Origin: Streptomyces regalis
GTDB lineage: Bacteria > Actinomycetota > Actinomycetes > Streptomycetales > Streptomycetaceae
Direction: 5' to 3'
DNA length: 64,000 nucleotides
Assembly: GCF_001509475.1 (NCBI RefSeq)
Contig: NZ_LLZG01000299.1
Location: 1-64,000, forward strand
Position 1 is the first letter of the stretch; each line of letters starts with the position of its first letter. A program made the translations under genes and the position numbers. The notes beneath the pieces are model-generated. The model had not been told where the DNA came from and made no database searches. It saw only the letters and a program-made list of their open reading frames with translations. Shown here piece after piece: positions 1 to 9,157 of this stretch.

Positions 1-104
1 GCCCCGAGCCACGACGAAACCGCAGGCGCTACGCAAACCCCCACCCCACCCGCACAGGCCGCCCCAGGCCATCAGCTCCCACCCCCACTCACCCGCGCAG
101 GCAT

Positions 105-265
105 CCCGCCCAACTGCCGGAGGCGCCCGGCCCAACCGCCGGACGCATCCCGCTCAACTGCCGGGGGCACCCCCGCTCAACCGTCGAAGGCGCCCGGCCC
201 GACCGCCGGGGGCACTCCCGCCCGACCGTCAACCGCCGGAGGCACCCCGCCCGACCGTCGAAGGC
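105..265. repeat. Degenerate tandem repeat, about seven units of 21-29 bp
   Basis: Imperfect units begin with CCCGCC/CCCGGC, continue C-A/G-A-C-C/T-G-C-C-G-G and end AGGCG or GGGCAC. Unit length varies between 21 and 29 bp, so it is not a coding repeat in any single frame. It lies upstream of the TetR gene. The rest of 1-311 is GC-rich and shows no gene I can support. Confidence 0.5.
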
Positions 266-311
266 CCGCGCGTCCCATGCGAATGGCGCCCCCGCGTGCC
301 CTCGCGAACCC

Positions 312-340
312 TTGACAGTGCCTCTGTGCGCGTCAAATCT
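312..340 (+). promoter_or_regulatory. Candidate promoter/operator of the TetR gene
   Basis: A TTGACA hexamer at 312-317 matches a -35 element, and an AT-richer CAAATC stretch lies 15-17 bp downstream. The arms TTGAC (312-316) and GTCAA (332-336) form an inverted repeat around the same element, as expected for an autoregulated TetR operator. It lies about 30-50 bp before the start codon. This is motif reading only. Confidence 0.35.
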
Positions 341-369
341 GGGCGCAGAGCCGCTCGCCCAGGGAGGCG

Positions 370-981
370 ATGATGCCTGCAGCGCGGGAATCCCTGCTGG
401 ACGCCGCTTACACGGCGCTGGCGCGCCGGCCGTGGTCTGCCGTGCGGATGGTGGACGTGGCGGCGGCGGCCGGAGTGTCCCGGCAGACGCTGTACAACGA
501 GTTCGGGAGCAAGGAAGGGCTGGCCCGCGCGCTCGTGAGGAGAGAGGCCGACGGATACCTCGCCGGCATCGACCGCGCGCTTGCCACGCACAGCGACGCC
601 CGCGAGCGCCTCACCGCCACCGCGGAGTGGACCGCCGCACTGGCCCGCGACAACGCCCTCGTCCGCGCCATGCTCACCGGCTGCTGGAGCGAGCGGCTGC
701 CCTCGCCGACGCTGTCCGCCGTGCCGTCCTCCTCGGCCGTACCGGCCCAGCGACGGGCCGACGGCCCACTCCCGTCACCCGGCGACTTCGTGGCCATCGT
801 CCGCGACCGCGCCGTGGCGGTCCTCACCGGGCCCGGCATCAACAAGTCCGACACCCCCGACCTCACCCGCTCCTGCGAACTCGTCGTCAGGCTGGCCCTG
901 TCCTGCGTCGCCGCCCCACCCGGCGAGGGCGGAGTCTCCGACCTCGTACGCAGTGCTCTGTACCGGCAGTTGACGAGCTGA
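370..981 (+). CDS. TetR/AcrR family transcriptional regulator
   Basis: A 203-residue protein with an N-terminal TetR helix-turn-helix: the stretch VDVAAAAGVSRQTLYNEFGS at about residues 30-49 is the typical HTH and recognition helix. The C-terminal two thirds are a divergent ligand-binding domain, so no inducer can be named. An AGGGAGG ribosome-binding site at 361-367 sits just before two consecutive ATG codons at 370 and 373; I use the first. The next gene, an SMR exporter, is on the opposite strand about 230 bp away in convergent orientation, so the target is not obvious from context. Confidence 0.85.
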   Translation: MMPAARESLLDAAYTALARRPWSAVRMVDVAAAAGVSRQTLYNEFGSKEGLARALVRREADGYLAGIDRALATHSDARERLTATAEWTAALARDNALVRAMLTGCWSERLPSPTLSAVPSSSAVPAQRRADGPLPSPGDFVAIVRDRAVAVLTGPGINKSDTPDLTRSCELVVRLALSCVAAPPGEGGVSDLVRSALYRQLTS

Positions 982-1069
982 TCCGAGCGCCAGGGCCTGT
1001 CCGGCGGATCATGCCGGCGTCGCGGTGCCTGGCACGCGCTCCCCCAGCGGGGGGACCCCCATCGCGTCG

Positions 1070-1111
1070 CCCGCCGCGGTAGCGGCTGATCCCGCCGCGG
1101 TAGCGGCTGAT
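1070..1111. repeat. Perfect 21-bp tandem duplication
   Basis: Two adjacent identical 21-bp copies (1070-1090 and 1091-1111), each containing CCGCGGTAGCGGCTGAT. They lie in the 982-1212 intergenic stretch. The preceding sequence GGGGGACCCCCATCGCG (about 1050-1066) also occurs near 4140, so this is part of the mosaic intergenic repeat family described at 4152 and 31067. Confidence 0.7.
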
Positions 1112-1212
1112 CGACACGGCTCCTCCGCCTTGCAGCTGCACGCACCAGGCACCGCTCGGCTCGGCCGGTTCTGCACTGTTTCTTGCAGCCGGCCTGATCC
1201 GCCGGACAGGCC

Positions 1213-1536
1213 CTAGTGCGCCGACCCCGACAACTGCAATCCGATGATCCCCACGATCACCAGGCTGATCGACACGATCTTCAACGTCGACACGATGTCC
1301 CCGAGGAAGATCATCCCGTAGATCGCCGTACCCGCCGCCCCGATCCCCGTCCACACCGCATACGCCGGACCCACATCCAGCTTCTTCAGCGACAGCGTCA
1401 GCAGCCCGAAACTGCCGAGGGCGAAGATGCAGAAGGCGACGGTCGGCCAGAGCCGGGTGAAGCCGTGCGACAGCTTCAGGCAGACGGCGAAGCCGGTTTC
1501 GAGCAGCCCCGCCACGATGACCAGCAGCCACGCCAT
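1213..1536 (-). CDS. sugE: SMR-family small multidrug/guanidinium exporter (SugE type)
   Basis: A 107-residue, four-helix membrane protein of the small multidrug resistance family. Glu13 in helix 1 (GLLETGFAV) is the coupling residue shared by the family, and AYAVWTGIGAAGTAIYG is the helix 3 signature of the SugE/Gdx branch. Members work as dual-topology dimers that export quaternary ammonium compounds or guanidinium in exchange for protons. The ATG at 1536 is chosen because GGGAGGA lies just upstream, although the frame stays open for 20 more codons. Whether it prefers guanidinium (Gdx) or biocides cannot be decided here, and I saw no clear guanidine riboswitch upstream. Confidence 0.9.
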   Translation of the reverse strand: MAWLLVIVAGLLETGFAVCLKLSHGFTRLWPTVAFCIFALGSFGLLTLSLKKLDVGPAYAVWTGIGAAGTAIYGMIFLGDIVSTLKIVSISLVIVGIIGLQLSGSAH

Positions 1537-1701
1537 GTGCTGTCCTCCCGTATGCCCACGTTCTGTGACCGCTTCGTCAGGTTCAACAGGCTTCATCAGG
1601 CTTTGGTCAGGCTTGGATCCAGCTCGGTGCGATTATGCCCTTACCAGCCCTACAGAAAGACAAACAACGCGGAGGTCAGCCGCCTTCCTCGGCGGCGTTC
1701 C

Positions 1702-2712
1702 TCAGTCGCCTTCCGTGCGTTCCCGCGTCGCCAGCAGCCGCCGCAGCGAGTACAGCCGCGCCTGATCGGCGTGACCCTCCGCCACCCAGTCGTCCAGCGC
1801 GCAGTCCGGTTCGTCATGACTGCACGCACGCGGGCAGCCTTCGGTTCCCGATTCCAGGTCGGGGAACGCATGGATCACCCGCGACGGATCGACATGCGCC
1901 AGACCGAACGAGCGGACCCCGGGGGTGTCGATCACCCAGCCGCCGACCTCCGTCAGCGGCAGCGCCAGTGCCGACGTCGTCGTGTGCCGCCCCCGACCCG
2001 TCACCGCGTTCACATGACCGGTCGAACGCCGCTGTTCCTCCGACACCAGCGCGTTCACCAGCGTCGTCTTGCCCACACCCGAGTGACCGACGAACGCCGT
2101 GACCCTGCCGTCCAGTTGCTCGCGCACCCGGTCCGCCGCGCCGCCGTTCTCCAGCTCCTCACGGCTGGTGACGACATACGGGATGTCCAAGGCGCCGTAG
2201 AGCTCCAGGAGTTTGTCCGGCGGTGCCAGGTCCGACTTCGTCATCACCAGCAGCGGCTCCAGACCCCCGTCGAACGCCGCCACCAGACAGCGGTCGATCA
2301 GCCGGGGGCGTGGCTCGGGGTCGGCGAGGGCGGTGACGATGGCGAGTTGGTCGGCGTTCGCCACCACGACGCGCTCGAACGGATCGTCGTCGTCGGCGGT
2401 GCGGCGCAACACCGACGTCCGCTCCTCGATCCGTACGATCCGCGCCAGTGTGTCCTTCTTGCCGGACATGTCGCCGACCAGCGCCACCCGGTCCCCGACC
2501 ACCGCGGCCTTGCGGCCGAGTTCGCGGGCCTTCATCGCCATCACGACCCGGTCCCCGACGAGGCAGGTCAGACGCCCGCGGTCGACGGTGAGGATCATGC
2601 CCTCGGCGGCGTCCTCGTGCTTGGGCCGGATGTTCGTCCGGGGTCGGGTGTTGCGACGTCCGGGGCGGCTGCGGATGTCGTCCTCGTCGGTGTGCTTGCC
2701 GTAGCGGCGCAT
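1702..2712 (-). CDS. rsgA: Ribosome small-subunit-dependent GTPase RsgA
   Basis: A 336-residue, circularly permuted GTPase that acts late in 30S maturation. An N-terminal OB-fold (about 40-115) precedes the G domain, whose motifs occur in permuted order: G4 MTKSD near 157, then the P-loop GHSGVGKTT near 208, then G3 DTPG near 262. The C-terminus carries the zinc-binding cluster CPRACSHDEPDC, close to the family CX7CXHX5C pattern. The protein starts 12 bp after the aroA stop on the same strand, so aroA-rsgA is probably one transcript. The length is normal for actinobacterial RsgA. Confidence 0.95.
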   Translation of the reverse strand: MRRYGKHTDEDDIRSRPGRRNTRPRTNIRPKHEDAAEGMILTVDRGRLTCLVGDRVVMAMKARELGRKAAVVGDRVALVGDMSGKKDTLARIVRIEERTSVLRRTADDDDPFERVVVANADQLAIVTALADPEPRPRLIDRCLVAAFDGGLEPLLVMTKSDLAPPDKLLELYGALDIPYVVTSREELENGGAADRVREQLDGRVTAFVGHSGVGKTTLVNALVSEEQRRSTGHVNAVTGRGRHTTTSALALPLTEVGGWVIDTPGVRSFGLAHVDPSRVIHAFPDLESGTEGCPRACSHDEPDCALDDWVAEGHADQARLYSLRRLLATRERTEGD

Positions 2713-2724
2713 GGCAGTGAGTCC

Positions 2725-4044
2725 CTACGCCCCGAGCATCCCGGTCCACAGCTCGGGAAAGTCCGGCAGGGTCTTCGCCGTCGTCGCCACGTTCTCGATC
2801 CGTACGCCCTCGACCGCGAGGCCGATGATCGCGCCGGCCGTCGCCATGCGGTGGTCGTCGTAGGTGTGGAAGACCCCGCCGTGCAGCCGACGCGGGCGGA
2901 TGTGCAGGCCGTCGGCGGTCTCGGTGACGTCACCGCCGAGTTCGTTGATCTCCTTGGTCAGCGCGGCCAGGCGGTCCGTCTCGTGCAGCCGCAGGTGTGC
3001 GACGCCACGGAGCGTGGACGGGGAGTCCGCGAGGGCGGCGACCGCCGCGATGCCCGGGGTCAGTTCGCCGACCTCGCTCAGGTCCACGTCGATGCCGTGG
3101 ATCGCACCTGAACCCGTGAACACGAGCCCGTACTCGGTGAGTTCGCAGGAACCGCCCATCTCGGTGAAGATCTCGCGCAGCCGGTCACCGGGCTGGGTGG
3201 TACGGGCCGGCCAGTCCGGGATGAGCACCTTGCCGCCGGTCACCAGCGCCGCGGCCAGGAACGGCTGGGCGTTGGACAGGTCCGGCTCGATGGTGAGATC
3301 GCGGCCGAGCAGGGCGCCCGGCGTGACCCGCCAGACGTTCGGCTCGCCGCCCGACTCCGGGGTGTCCACCTGGGCGCCGACCGCGCGCAGCATGTCGACG
3401 GTCATGCGGATGTGCGGCATCGAGGGGAGCGTGGAGCCGATGTGGCGGACCTCGACGCCCTGGTTGAAGCGCGGGCCGGAGAGCAGCAGCGCCGACACGA
3501 ACTGGGACGACGACGAGGCGTCGATCTCCACCGGGCCGCCGTCGAGGGCACCTCCGCCGTGCACCGTCAGCGGCAGCGCGCCCCGGCCGTCGTCGTCGAT
3601 GCGGGCGCCGAGGGCGCGCAGGGCGTCGATCACGCCGTGCAGGGGACGCTCGTACGACCTCGGGTCGCCGTCGAAGCGGATGGGGCCGTCGGCCAGCGCG
3701 GCGACCGGCGGCAGGAAGCGCATCACCGTGCCGGCGTTGCCGACGTCGACCGTGGCCGGGCCCCGCAGGCCCGCCGGGAGCACGCGCCACGCCTCGCCGG
3801 TGCCCTCGGGGCCCACGCCCTCCTCGATGCCGACGCCCATCGCCCGCAGGGCGCCGGCCATCAGCAGGGTGTCGCGGGAGCGGAGGGGGCGGCGCAGCCA
3901 GCCCGGTTCTGAGGCGAGGGCTGCCAGGACGAGGGCGCGGTTGGTGACCGACTTGGACCCGGGCACGTGGATCGTCGCGTCGACGGCTCCGCTTGCGTGC
4001 GGGGCGGGCCAGAGGGCGGATTGTGCGGCGGGGTTTTGGGCCAT
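2725..4044 (-). CDS. aroA: 3-phosphoshikimate 1-carboxyvinyltransferase (EPSP synthase)
   Basis: A 439-residue enzyme of the shikimate pathway that joins phosphoenolpyruvate to shikimate-3-phosphate. Family signatures are present in order: [17 protein letters not shown] near residue 28, [19 protein letters not shown] near 101, [18 protein letters not shown] near 174, HETDRLAAL near 353, and [13 protein letters not shown] near 394. Length and both inside-out alpha/beta domains match the family. It precedes rsgA by 12 bp on the same strand. An intergenic repeat lies between its start and the next gene upstream (4152-4189). Confidence 0.97.
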   Translation of the reverse strand: MAQNPAAQSALWPAPHASGAVDATIHVPGSKSVTNRALVLAALASEPGWLRRPLRSRDTLLMAGALRAMGVGIEEGVGPEGTGEAWRVLPAGLRGPATVDVGNAGTVMRFLPPVAALADGPIRFDGDPRSYERPLHGVIDALRALGARIDDDGRGALPLTVHGGGALDGGPVEIDASSSSQFVSALLLSGPRFNQGVEVRHIGSTLPSMPHIRMTVDMLRAVGAQVDTPESGGEPNVWRVTPGALLGRDLTIEPDLSNAQPFLAAALVTGGKVLIPDWPARTTQPGDRLREIFTEMGGSCELTEYGLVFTGSGAIHGIDVDLSEVGELTPGIAAVAALADSPSTLRGVAHLRLHETDRLAALTKEINELGGDVTETADGLHIRPRRLHGGVFHTYDDHRMATAGAIIGLAVEGVRIENVATTAKTLPDFPELWTGMLGA

Positions 4045-4151
4045 GGGTTCACTTTATAAGGAGGGGGTTGTGCAGGCCGTTCTTCGGGTGCGGCGCCGTG
4101 GGGGCTGGTCGCTCCCCCACTCTCGGCTTCGCTCGAGCGGGGGACCCCCAT

Positions 4152-4189
4152 CGCGGCGGAGCCGCATATCGATACAGCCCCGTGCCCCT
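4152..4189. repeat. Mosaic intergenic repeat, copy 1 (inverted relative to 31067)
   Basis: The 38 bp here are the reverse complement of 31067-31104 with one mismatch; the shared core includes GCGGAGCCGCATATCGATAC. Flanking pieces (GGGGGACCCCCATCGCG just before it) recur at about 1050. It lies between convergently read aroA and the M50-like gene. This is a dispersed Streptomyces intergenic element, not a mobile element with an open reading frame. Confidence 0.75.
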
Positions 4190-4201
4190 GAAGGTTGGCT
4201 G

Positions 4202-4924
4202 TCACACCGCCAGCAGCCAGCGGCCCCCGCCTATCAGCGAACACAGCGACACCGCGTGGAACAGGAACAGCCACAGGCCCGCCGGCACGTGCGTGAGCCT
4301 CGAAAGCTGATCCGCGTCTGAGTCTCCCGCCCCGCCCCTCGCCCTCTTCGCCTGCAGCTCGAACGCCGGTCGTACCCCGCCCACCAGCAGGAACCACACC
4401 ACCGCATACGCGAACGCCGCCTGCACCTGTGGCCCGGTCAGCCAGCTCACCAGGACGAACGTGCCGCCCGTCACGAACACCGTCAGCGCGCCGTACGCGT
4501 TGCGGATCATCACCAGCATCGCCACCAGCAGGGCCGTCGCCAGCCACAGCAGCAGGGTGATGCGGCCGGAGGCGAGCAGGGCGGCGCCGCCCAGGCCCAG
4601 CAGTGGGGGAGCCGTGTAGCCGGCGGCCGCGGTGAGGATCATGCCGAGGCCGTGCGGCTTGCCGCGGCTGACGGTGAGGCCGCTGGTGTCGGAGTGCAGG
4701 CGTATGCCGGTCAGGGTCCGGCCGGTCAGCAGCGCCACCAGGCCGTGGCCGCCCTCGTGGGCGATGGTGATGGCGTTGCGCGAGACGCGCCACAGGACGT
4801 GCGGGACGACCACGGCGAGCGCGGCGACGAGAGCGGCGATCACCACCCACACGTCGGGGTCGGGCTGAGTACCGGAGACCTCGTCCCAGAGGGAGGCGAG
4901 CGAGGCGGATGCGGTGCTGTCCAT
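4202..4924 (-). CDS. M50-type membrane metalloprotease-like protein
   Basis: A 240-residue membrane protein with about six predicted transmembrane helices. The zinc motif HEGGH (in AHEGGHGLVALLTGR, near residue 52) is an HEXXH motif inside a hydrophobic segment, as in site-2-protease relatives. It matches the M50B-like family of actinobacterial proteins whose substrates are unknown. The ATG at 4924 is preferred over upstream in-frame codons because the hydrophobic protein begins soon after it and GGGAG lies about 15 bp upstream. It is divergent from the SRAP gene, with only 50 bp between the start codons. Confidence 0.8.
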   Translation of the reverse strand: MDSTASASLASLWDEVSGTQPDPDVWVVIAALVAALAVVVPHVLWRVSRNAITIAHEGGHGLVALLTGRTLTGIRLHSDTSGLTVSRGKPHGLGMILTAAAGYTAPPLLGLGGAALLASGRITLLLWLATALLVAMLVMIRNAYGALTVFVTGGTFVLVSWLTGPQVQAAFAYAVVWFLLVGGVRPAFELQAKRARGGAGDSDADQLSRLTHVPAGLWLFLFHAVSLCSLIGGGRWLLAV

Positions 4925-4974
4925 GTAAGGCGATGGCTCCCTGTGGTCGGATGGAATCTGGCAGTGTGGCACGT

Positions 4975-5814
4975 ATGTGCGGACGGTATGCATCGAGTCG
5001 TGGGCCCGAGGATCTCGCAGGAATCTTTGAGATCGAGAAGTGGGAGCCCGAGGAGACCCTGGAGCCGGATTACAACGTGGCGCCGACGAAAGAGGTCCAC
5101 GTCGTCCTCGACCGTCCCGTGAAAGACGCCGACGCTGCATCCACTAGTTCCTCCGTCAGGGGTCGCCCGGTTCGGCAGCTGCGAAAGCTGAAGTGGGGGC
5201 TGGTGCCCAGTTGGTCCAAGACCCCCGAGAGCGCCTTCAAAATGATCAACGCGCGCGCGGAGACGGTGCACGAGAAGCCGTCGTTCCGGCGGGCCTTCAC
5301 CTCCCGGCGCTGCATCATCCCCGCCGACGGCTACTACGAGTGGGTCACCGGCGCGCAGGAGCGGGACCTGGAGGTCGAGGGGAAGCGGAAGCGGCCGCGC
5401 AAGCAGCCGTACTTCGTGCTGCCCGCCGACGGGTCGGTGTTCGCGATGGCGGGGCTGTACGAGTTCTGGCGGGACCGGACGCTGCCCGACGAGCATCCCC
5501 AGGCCTGGTGGGTGACCTGCTCCGTCATCACGACGGAGGCGGAGACGACCCCGCTGGCGGTGGCGCCGCCGGAGGGCCCGAACGCGCTGGCCGACATCCA
5601 CCCCCGGATGCCGCTGATGCTGACACCGGAGCGGTGGGACGCCTGGCTCGACCCCTCCCGTACCGACCCCGAGGAGCTGCGGACGCTGCTCGCCCCGCCG
5701 CCCGCCGGACTGATGCGCGCCTACCCCGTCTCCACGCTGGTCAGCAACGTCCGCAACAACGGCCCGGAGCTGCTGAAGGAGCTGGACGGCCCCGAAGAGG
5801 GCACACTCTTCTGA
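4975..5814 (+). CDS. SOS response-associated peptidase (SRAP/YedK/HMCES family)
   Basis: A 279-residue protein that begins MCGRYA. Cys2, exposed after Met removal, is the residue that links covalently to abasic sites in single-stranded DNA in this family. Other conserved elements are NARAET (near residue 91), YYEW (near 120), and IHPRMP with its catalytic His (near 218). The start at 4975 is fixed by the need for Cys2. Family members protect abasic sites and reverse the crosslink. The next gene starts one base after its stop, within a duplicated 18-bp sequence, so the two are probably co-transcribed. Confidence 0.93.
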   Translation: MCGRYASSRGPEDLAGIFEIEKWEPEETLEPDYNVAPTKEVHVVLDRPVKDADAASTSSSVRGRPVRQLRKLKWGLVPSWSKTPESAFKMINARAETVHEKPSFRRAFTSRRCIIPADGYYEWVTGAQERDLEVEGKRKRPRKQPYFVLPADGSVFAMAGLYEFWRDRTLPDEHPQAWWVTCSVITTEAETTPLAVAPPEGPNALADIHPRMPLMLTPERWDAWLDPSRTDPEELRTLLAPPPAGLMRAYPVSTLVSNVRNNGPELLKELDGPEEGTLF

Positions 5815-5845
5815 CGTGACGACCGAGTCTGACGTGACGACCGAG
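5810..5845. repeat. Perfect 18-bp tandem duplication over a gene junction
   Basis: TCTGACGTGACGACCGAG occurs at 5810-5827 and again at 5828-5845. The first copy carries the TGA stop of the SRAP gene and the GTG start of the hydrolase gene; the second repeats that GTG in frame at 5834. The duplication therefore adds six codons to the downstream gene. Confidence 0.9.
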
Positions 5846-6463
5846 ATCATTGGTACGGACGCGGGGGACGCCCGCATCACCTGGCACCCGGCGAAGAAGG
5901 CGCGGCTGGTCCTGGCCGTGAGCCATGGCGCCGGAGGCGGCATCGAGGCGCGGGACCTGAGGGCGCTCGCCCAGGTCCTGCCGGCCCACGGGGTGACCGT
6001 CGCCCTCGTGGAGCAGCCCTGGAGGGTGGCCGGCAAGAAGGTGGCGCCCGCCCCGAAGACCCTCGACGTCGGCTGGCGCGGCATCTGGCCCGCGCTCGCC
6101 GAGCCCGGGTCGCCCGTGGTCTCCGGCGGGCGCAGTGCCGGGGCGCGCGTGGCCTGCCGTACCGCCACGGAGCTGGGTGCGCGGGCCGTACTCGCGCTGA
6201 GCTTTCCGCTGCACCCGCCGGGCAAGCCCGAGAGGTCCCGTGCCGACGAGTTGCTCGGGGCCGGGGTGCCCACCCTCGTCGTCCAGGGCGGCAACGATCC
6301 GTTCGGGAAGCCGGAGGAGTTCCCGGACGGCGACTTCGAGCTGGTCGAGGTGGAGTACGGCGATCACGGGTTCGCCGTACCCAAACGGGCGCCCCTCGAT
6401 CAGGACGAGGCCGTGGCGATCATCACGGACGCGGTGGTGAAGTGGGTCGGATCACTCGGGTAA
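5816..6463 (+). CDS. Alpha/beta hydrolase-like protein (KANL3/Tex30-type)
   Basis: A 215-residue alpha/beta hydrolase of the small Tex30/KANL3-like branch, often called dienelactone-hydrolase-like. Visible elements are the oxyanion-side segment VSHGAGGGIEARDL near residue 38, the nucleophile elbow GGRSAGARVA near 103, an acid strand VVQGGNDPFGKPEEF, and the final DHGF with the catalytic His. The substrate is unknown. The GTG start lies inside an 18-bp duplication; a second in-frame GTG at 5834 would remove six residues. It is linked to the upstream SRAP gene by one base, suggesting one transcript. Confidence 0.8.
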   Translation: MTTESDVTTEIIGTDAGDARITWHPAKKARLVLAVSHGAGGGIEARDLRALAQVLPAHGVTVALVEQPWRVAGKKVAPAPKTLDVGWRGIWPALAEPGSPVVSGGRSAGARVACRTATELGARAVLALSFPLHPPGKPERSRADELLGAGVPTLVVQGGNDPFGKPEEFPDGDFELVEVEYGDHGFAVPKRAPLDQDEAVAIITDAVVKWVGSLG

Positions 6464-6469
6464 AGGTTC

Positions 6470-6496
6470 GGGAATGTCGGCGGCCCGGCCTCTGTT
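6470..6496 (+). promoter_or_regulatory. SigR-dependent promoter (sigRp2 type)
   Basis: GGGAAT at 6470-6475 is followed by GTT at 6494-6496 with 18 bp between GGAAT and GTT. This matches the published SigR consensus GGGAAT-N18-GTT exactly. It lies 60 bp before the ATG at 6556 that would start the long SigR isoform. It is therefore the expected autoregulatory promoter p2. Confidence 0.8.
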
Positions 6497-6720
6497 GTGG
6501 CGGACAGCGGTGCTGAACGGGCAGCGCAGACGTCGTAGGAGAGGAAGTCCGCCGCATGGGTTCGACCTTCTGCCCGAGCCGTGGCAGCCGTGCTGACCTG
6601 GACTGGACAGTGCTGCACGCGGCCAGGACCGCTCCTATTCGAGCGGCGGCAGGTACGCCAGGTCGTCTATCCTCCGATTCAGGCGGGACCGGATTCGGTC
6701 CTGCCCGGAATCTTGAGGAG

Positions 6721-7412
<692 letters not shown>

Positions 7413-7416
<4 letters not shown>

Positions 7417-7715
7417 GCTGCGGAGAGCCGCACGAGACGGACTGCAGTGAGGTACTCGATCATCTCTATGAGTTTCTCGACAGTGAGATGCCGGACGTCG
7501 ATCGCGACAAGTTCAAGCAGCATTTCACGGAGTGCTCGCCGTGCCTGGAGAAGTACGGCCTGGAAGAGGCCGTGAAGAAGCTGGTCAAGCGCTGCTGCGG
7601 GCATGACGACGTGCCGACCGACCTGCGCGCCAAGGTCCTGGGACGGCTCGACCTGATCCGCTCCGGACAGGCGGTGCCCGACCACGACGTGACCGCGACG
7701 CCGCAGGAGTCCTGA
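7413..7715 (+). CDS. rsrA: Anti-sigma factor RsrA (zinc-binding, redox-sensing)
   Basis: A 100-residue ZAS-family anti-sigma factor that binds SigR when reduced and zinc-loaded. The residues known for S. coelicolor RsrA sit at identical positions: Cys11, His37, Cys41 and Cys44, the last three in HFTECSPC. Cys3 and a CC pair at 61-62 are also present. Oxidation of the zinc cysteines to a disulfide releases SigR. The ATG overlaps the sigR stop (ATGA), which implies translational coupling and matched stoichiometry. Confidence 0.96.
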
Positions 7716-7849
7716 ACTCCCTGTCCCAGGAACGGGCTGTCGTCACTCGAACGTGCTAATCGGCGCGTGACAAGCCCGCAGCCGCCCCTCTCACCGACCT
7801 AGGCTCTCCCGTTGAGCTGAGCAGGTCACGGTGGAGAGGGGCGTCGAAG

Positions 7850-9157
7850 ATGGAGGCGCTACCGGCACGGGCGCGTGTGTATGTCGCCTGTGTGGCGCTG
7901 TGCGCCCTCGCCTGCCTCCTGCCGTTGCTCGCGCCCCACACGCCCTGGTGGGCGGTCCTCATGCTCGCCGCGCTGTATGCCTCCGGCGAGCAGATCACCG
8001 CCCGATGGCGGTTCGCTGGCACCTTCTATCCCGTGCTGCTCGCCGGGGCCTTTCTGCTGCCGCCGTCCGCCGCCGCGCTGGTCGCGGTGCCGGGTGCCCT
8101 GCTGTCGCCGGCCGGGCAGCGGCCGCTGTGGACACGTCGGATCTGGCGGGCCGCCCAGCTCGCCGTGGCCGTCTGGGCGGCGGCCCGGGTGCACCGGTCA
8201 CTGGACGGGCGGGATGCCGTGGCGGCGGGCGAATTCCCGTGTGCGCTGCTGTCGGCCGGGGGTGCGGTACTGACGCTCTGCCTGGTCCTGACCGCGCTGG
8301 ACGGCGGGATTCTCACCGTTGCCGAGCGCGTGCCGGCGCGGCGTGCTTGGCGTGGACTGTTCCTGCGGTCGCTCGCGCCCCTGTCCGTACACGGTCTGGC
8401 CGGGCTGATGATGGCCGTGCTGTGGCGCAGTCCGTACGGCTCCGTCGCGGCGCTGCTCGTGCTGCTGCCGATGTGTGTGTCGTGGTGGGTGTTCGCCCAG
8501 TACCACCGGGAACGCGCGGCTCATCAGTCGACCATTCGGGCGCTGGTCCAGGCCGTCGACATCAAGGACGGCTACACCCGCGGCCACAGCGAGCGGGTCG
8601 GGCAGGCCTCGATGATGATCGCGCATGAGCTGGGCCTGGCCGACGAGCGCGTCGAGGTGCTGCGGTTCGCCGGGATCCTGCACGACGTGGGCAAGCTCGG
8701 CGTGCCCACGCGGCTGCTGCGGAAGAACGGGCCGCTCACGCCCGAGGAGCGTCGGGTGATCGAGCTGCACCCCGAGTACGGGCACGAGATGGTCCGGGGG
8801 ATCTCCTTCCTCGGCGAGGCCCGGGCCGCCGTACTGCATCACCATGAGCGGCTGGACGGGAGCGGGTACCCCTACGGGCTGAGGGGAAGCCAGATCCCGG
8901 AGTCGGCGCGGGTGGTGGCGGTCGCCGACGCGTTCGACGCGATGACGTCGACCCGGTCGTATTCGAGGGCCCGGCCCGTGTCCGTCGCCCTGCGGGAGCT
9001 GGAGAAGTGCGCGGGCTCGCAGTTCGACCCCCTGATGGTCACGGCCCTCGCCCGAGCCGTGGACCAGTACGGATGGCATCCCGCCGTGACCGCCGACGAG
9101 GTGTGTACGCCCCCTGCGCGCCCGCCGGTCGCGCGTGTTCCGGGAGCGCACCGATGA
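7850..9157 (+). CDS. HD-GYP domain membrane protein (possible cyclic-di-GMP phosphodiesterase)
   Basis: A 435-residue protein. About 210 N-terminal residues contain roughly six hydrophobic helices (MASE-like, unassigned). The C-terminal HD domain begins near residue 230: HSERVG, then LHDVGKLGVPTRLL with the HD metal pair, and HHERLDGSGYPYGLRG, which is a full HD-GYP signature. Such domains hydrolyse cyclic di-GMP or related dinucleotides. The ATG at 7850 follows GAGAGGGG. The next gene starts in the 4-bp overlap ATGA, so the two HD proteins are translated as a pair. Confidence 0.85.
   Translation: MEALPARARVYVACVALCALACLLPLLAPHTPWWAVLMLAALYASGEQITARWRFAGTFYPVLLAGAFLLPPSAAALVAVPGALLSPAGQRPLWTRRIWRAAQLAVAVWAAARVHRSLDGRDAVAAGEFPCALLSAGGAVLTLCLVLTALDGGILTVAERVPARRAWRGLFLRSLAPLSVHGLAGLMMAVLWRSPYGSVAALLVLLPMCVSWWVFAQYHRERAAHQSTIRALVQAVDIKDGYTRGHSERVGQASMMIAHELGLADERVEVLRFAGILHDVGKLGVPTRLLRKNGPLTPEERRVIELHPEYGHEMVRGISFLGEARAAVLHHHERLDGSGYPYGLRGSQIPESARVVAVADAFDAMTSTRSYSRARPVSVALRELEKCAGSQFDPLMVTALARAVDQYGWHPAVTADEVCTPPARPPVARVPGAHR

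Noticed and set aside
1541..1640. Guanidine (ykkC/mini-ykkC) riboswitch before sugE
   Set aside because: No paired ACGR-loop hairpins or ykkC core seen; only short AAGCCTGA repeats.
1216..3111. Very long open frame (631 codons) on the plus strand over sugE, rsgA and aroA
   Set aside because: Arg/Pro-rich translation without family features, antisense to three well-supported genes; typical high-GC shadow frame.
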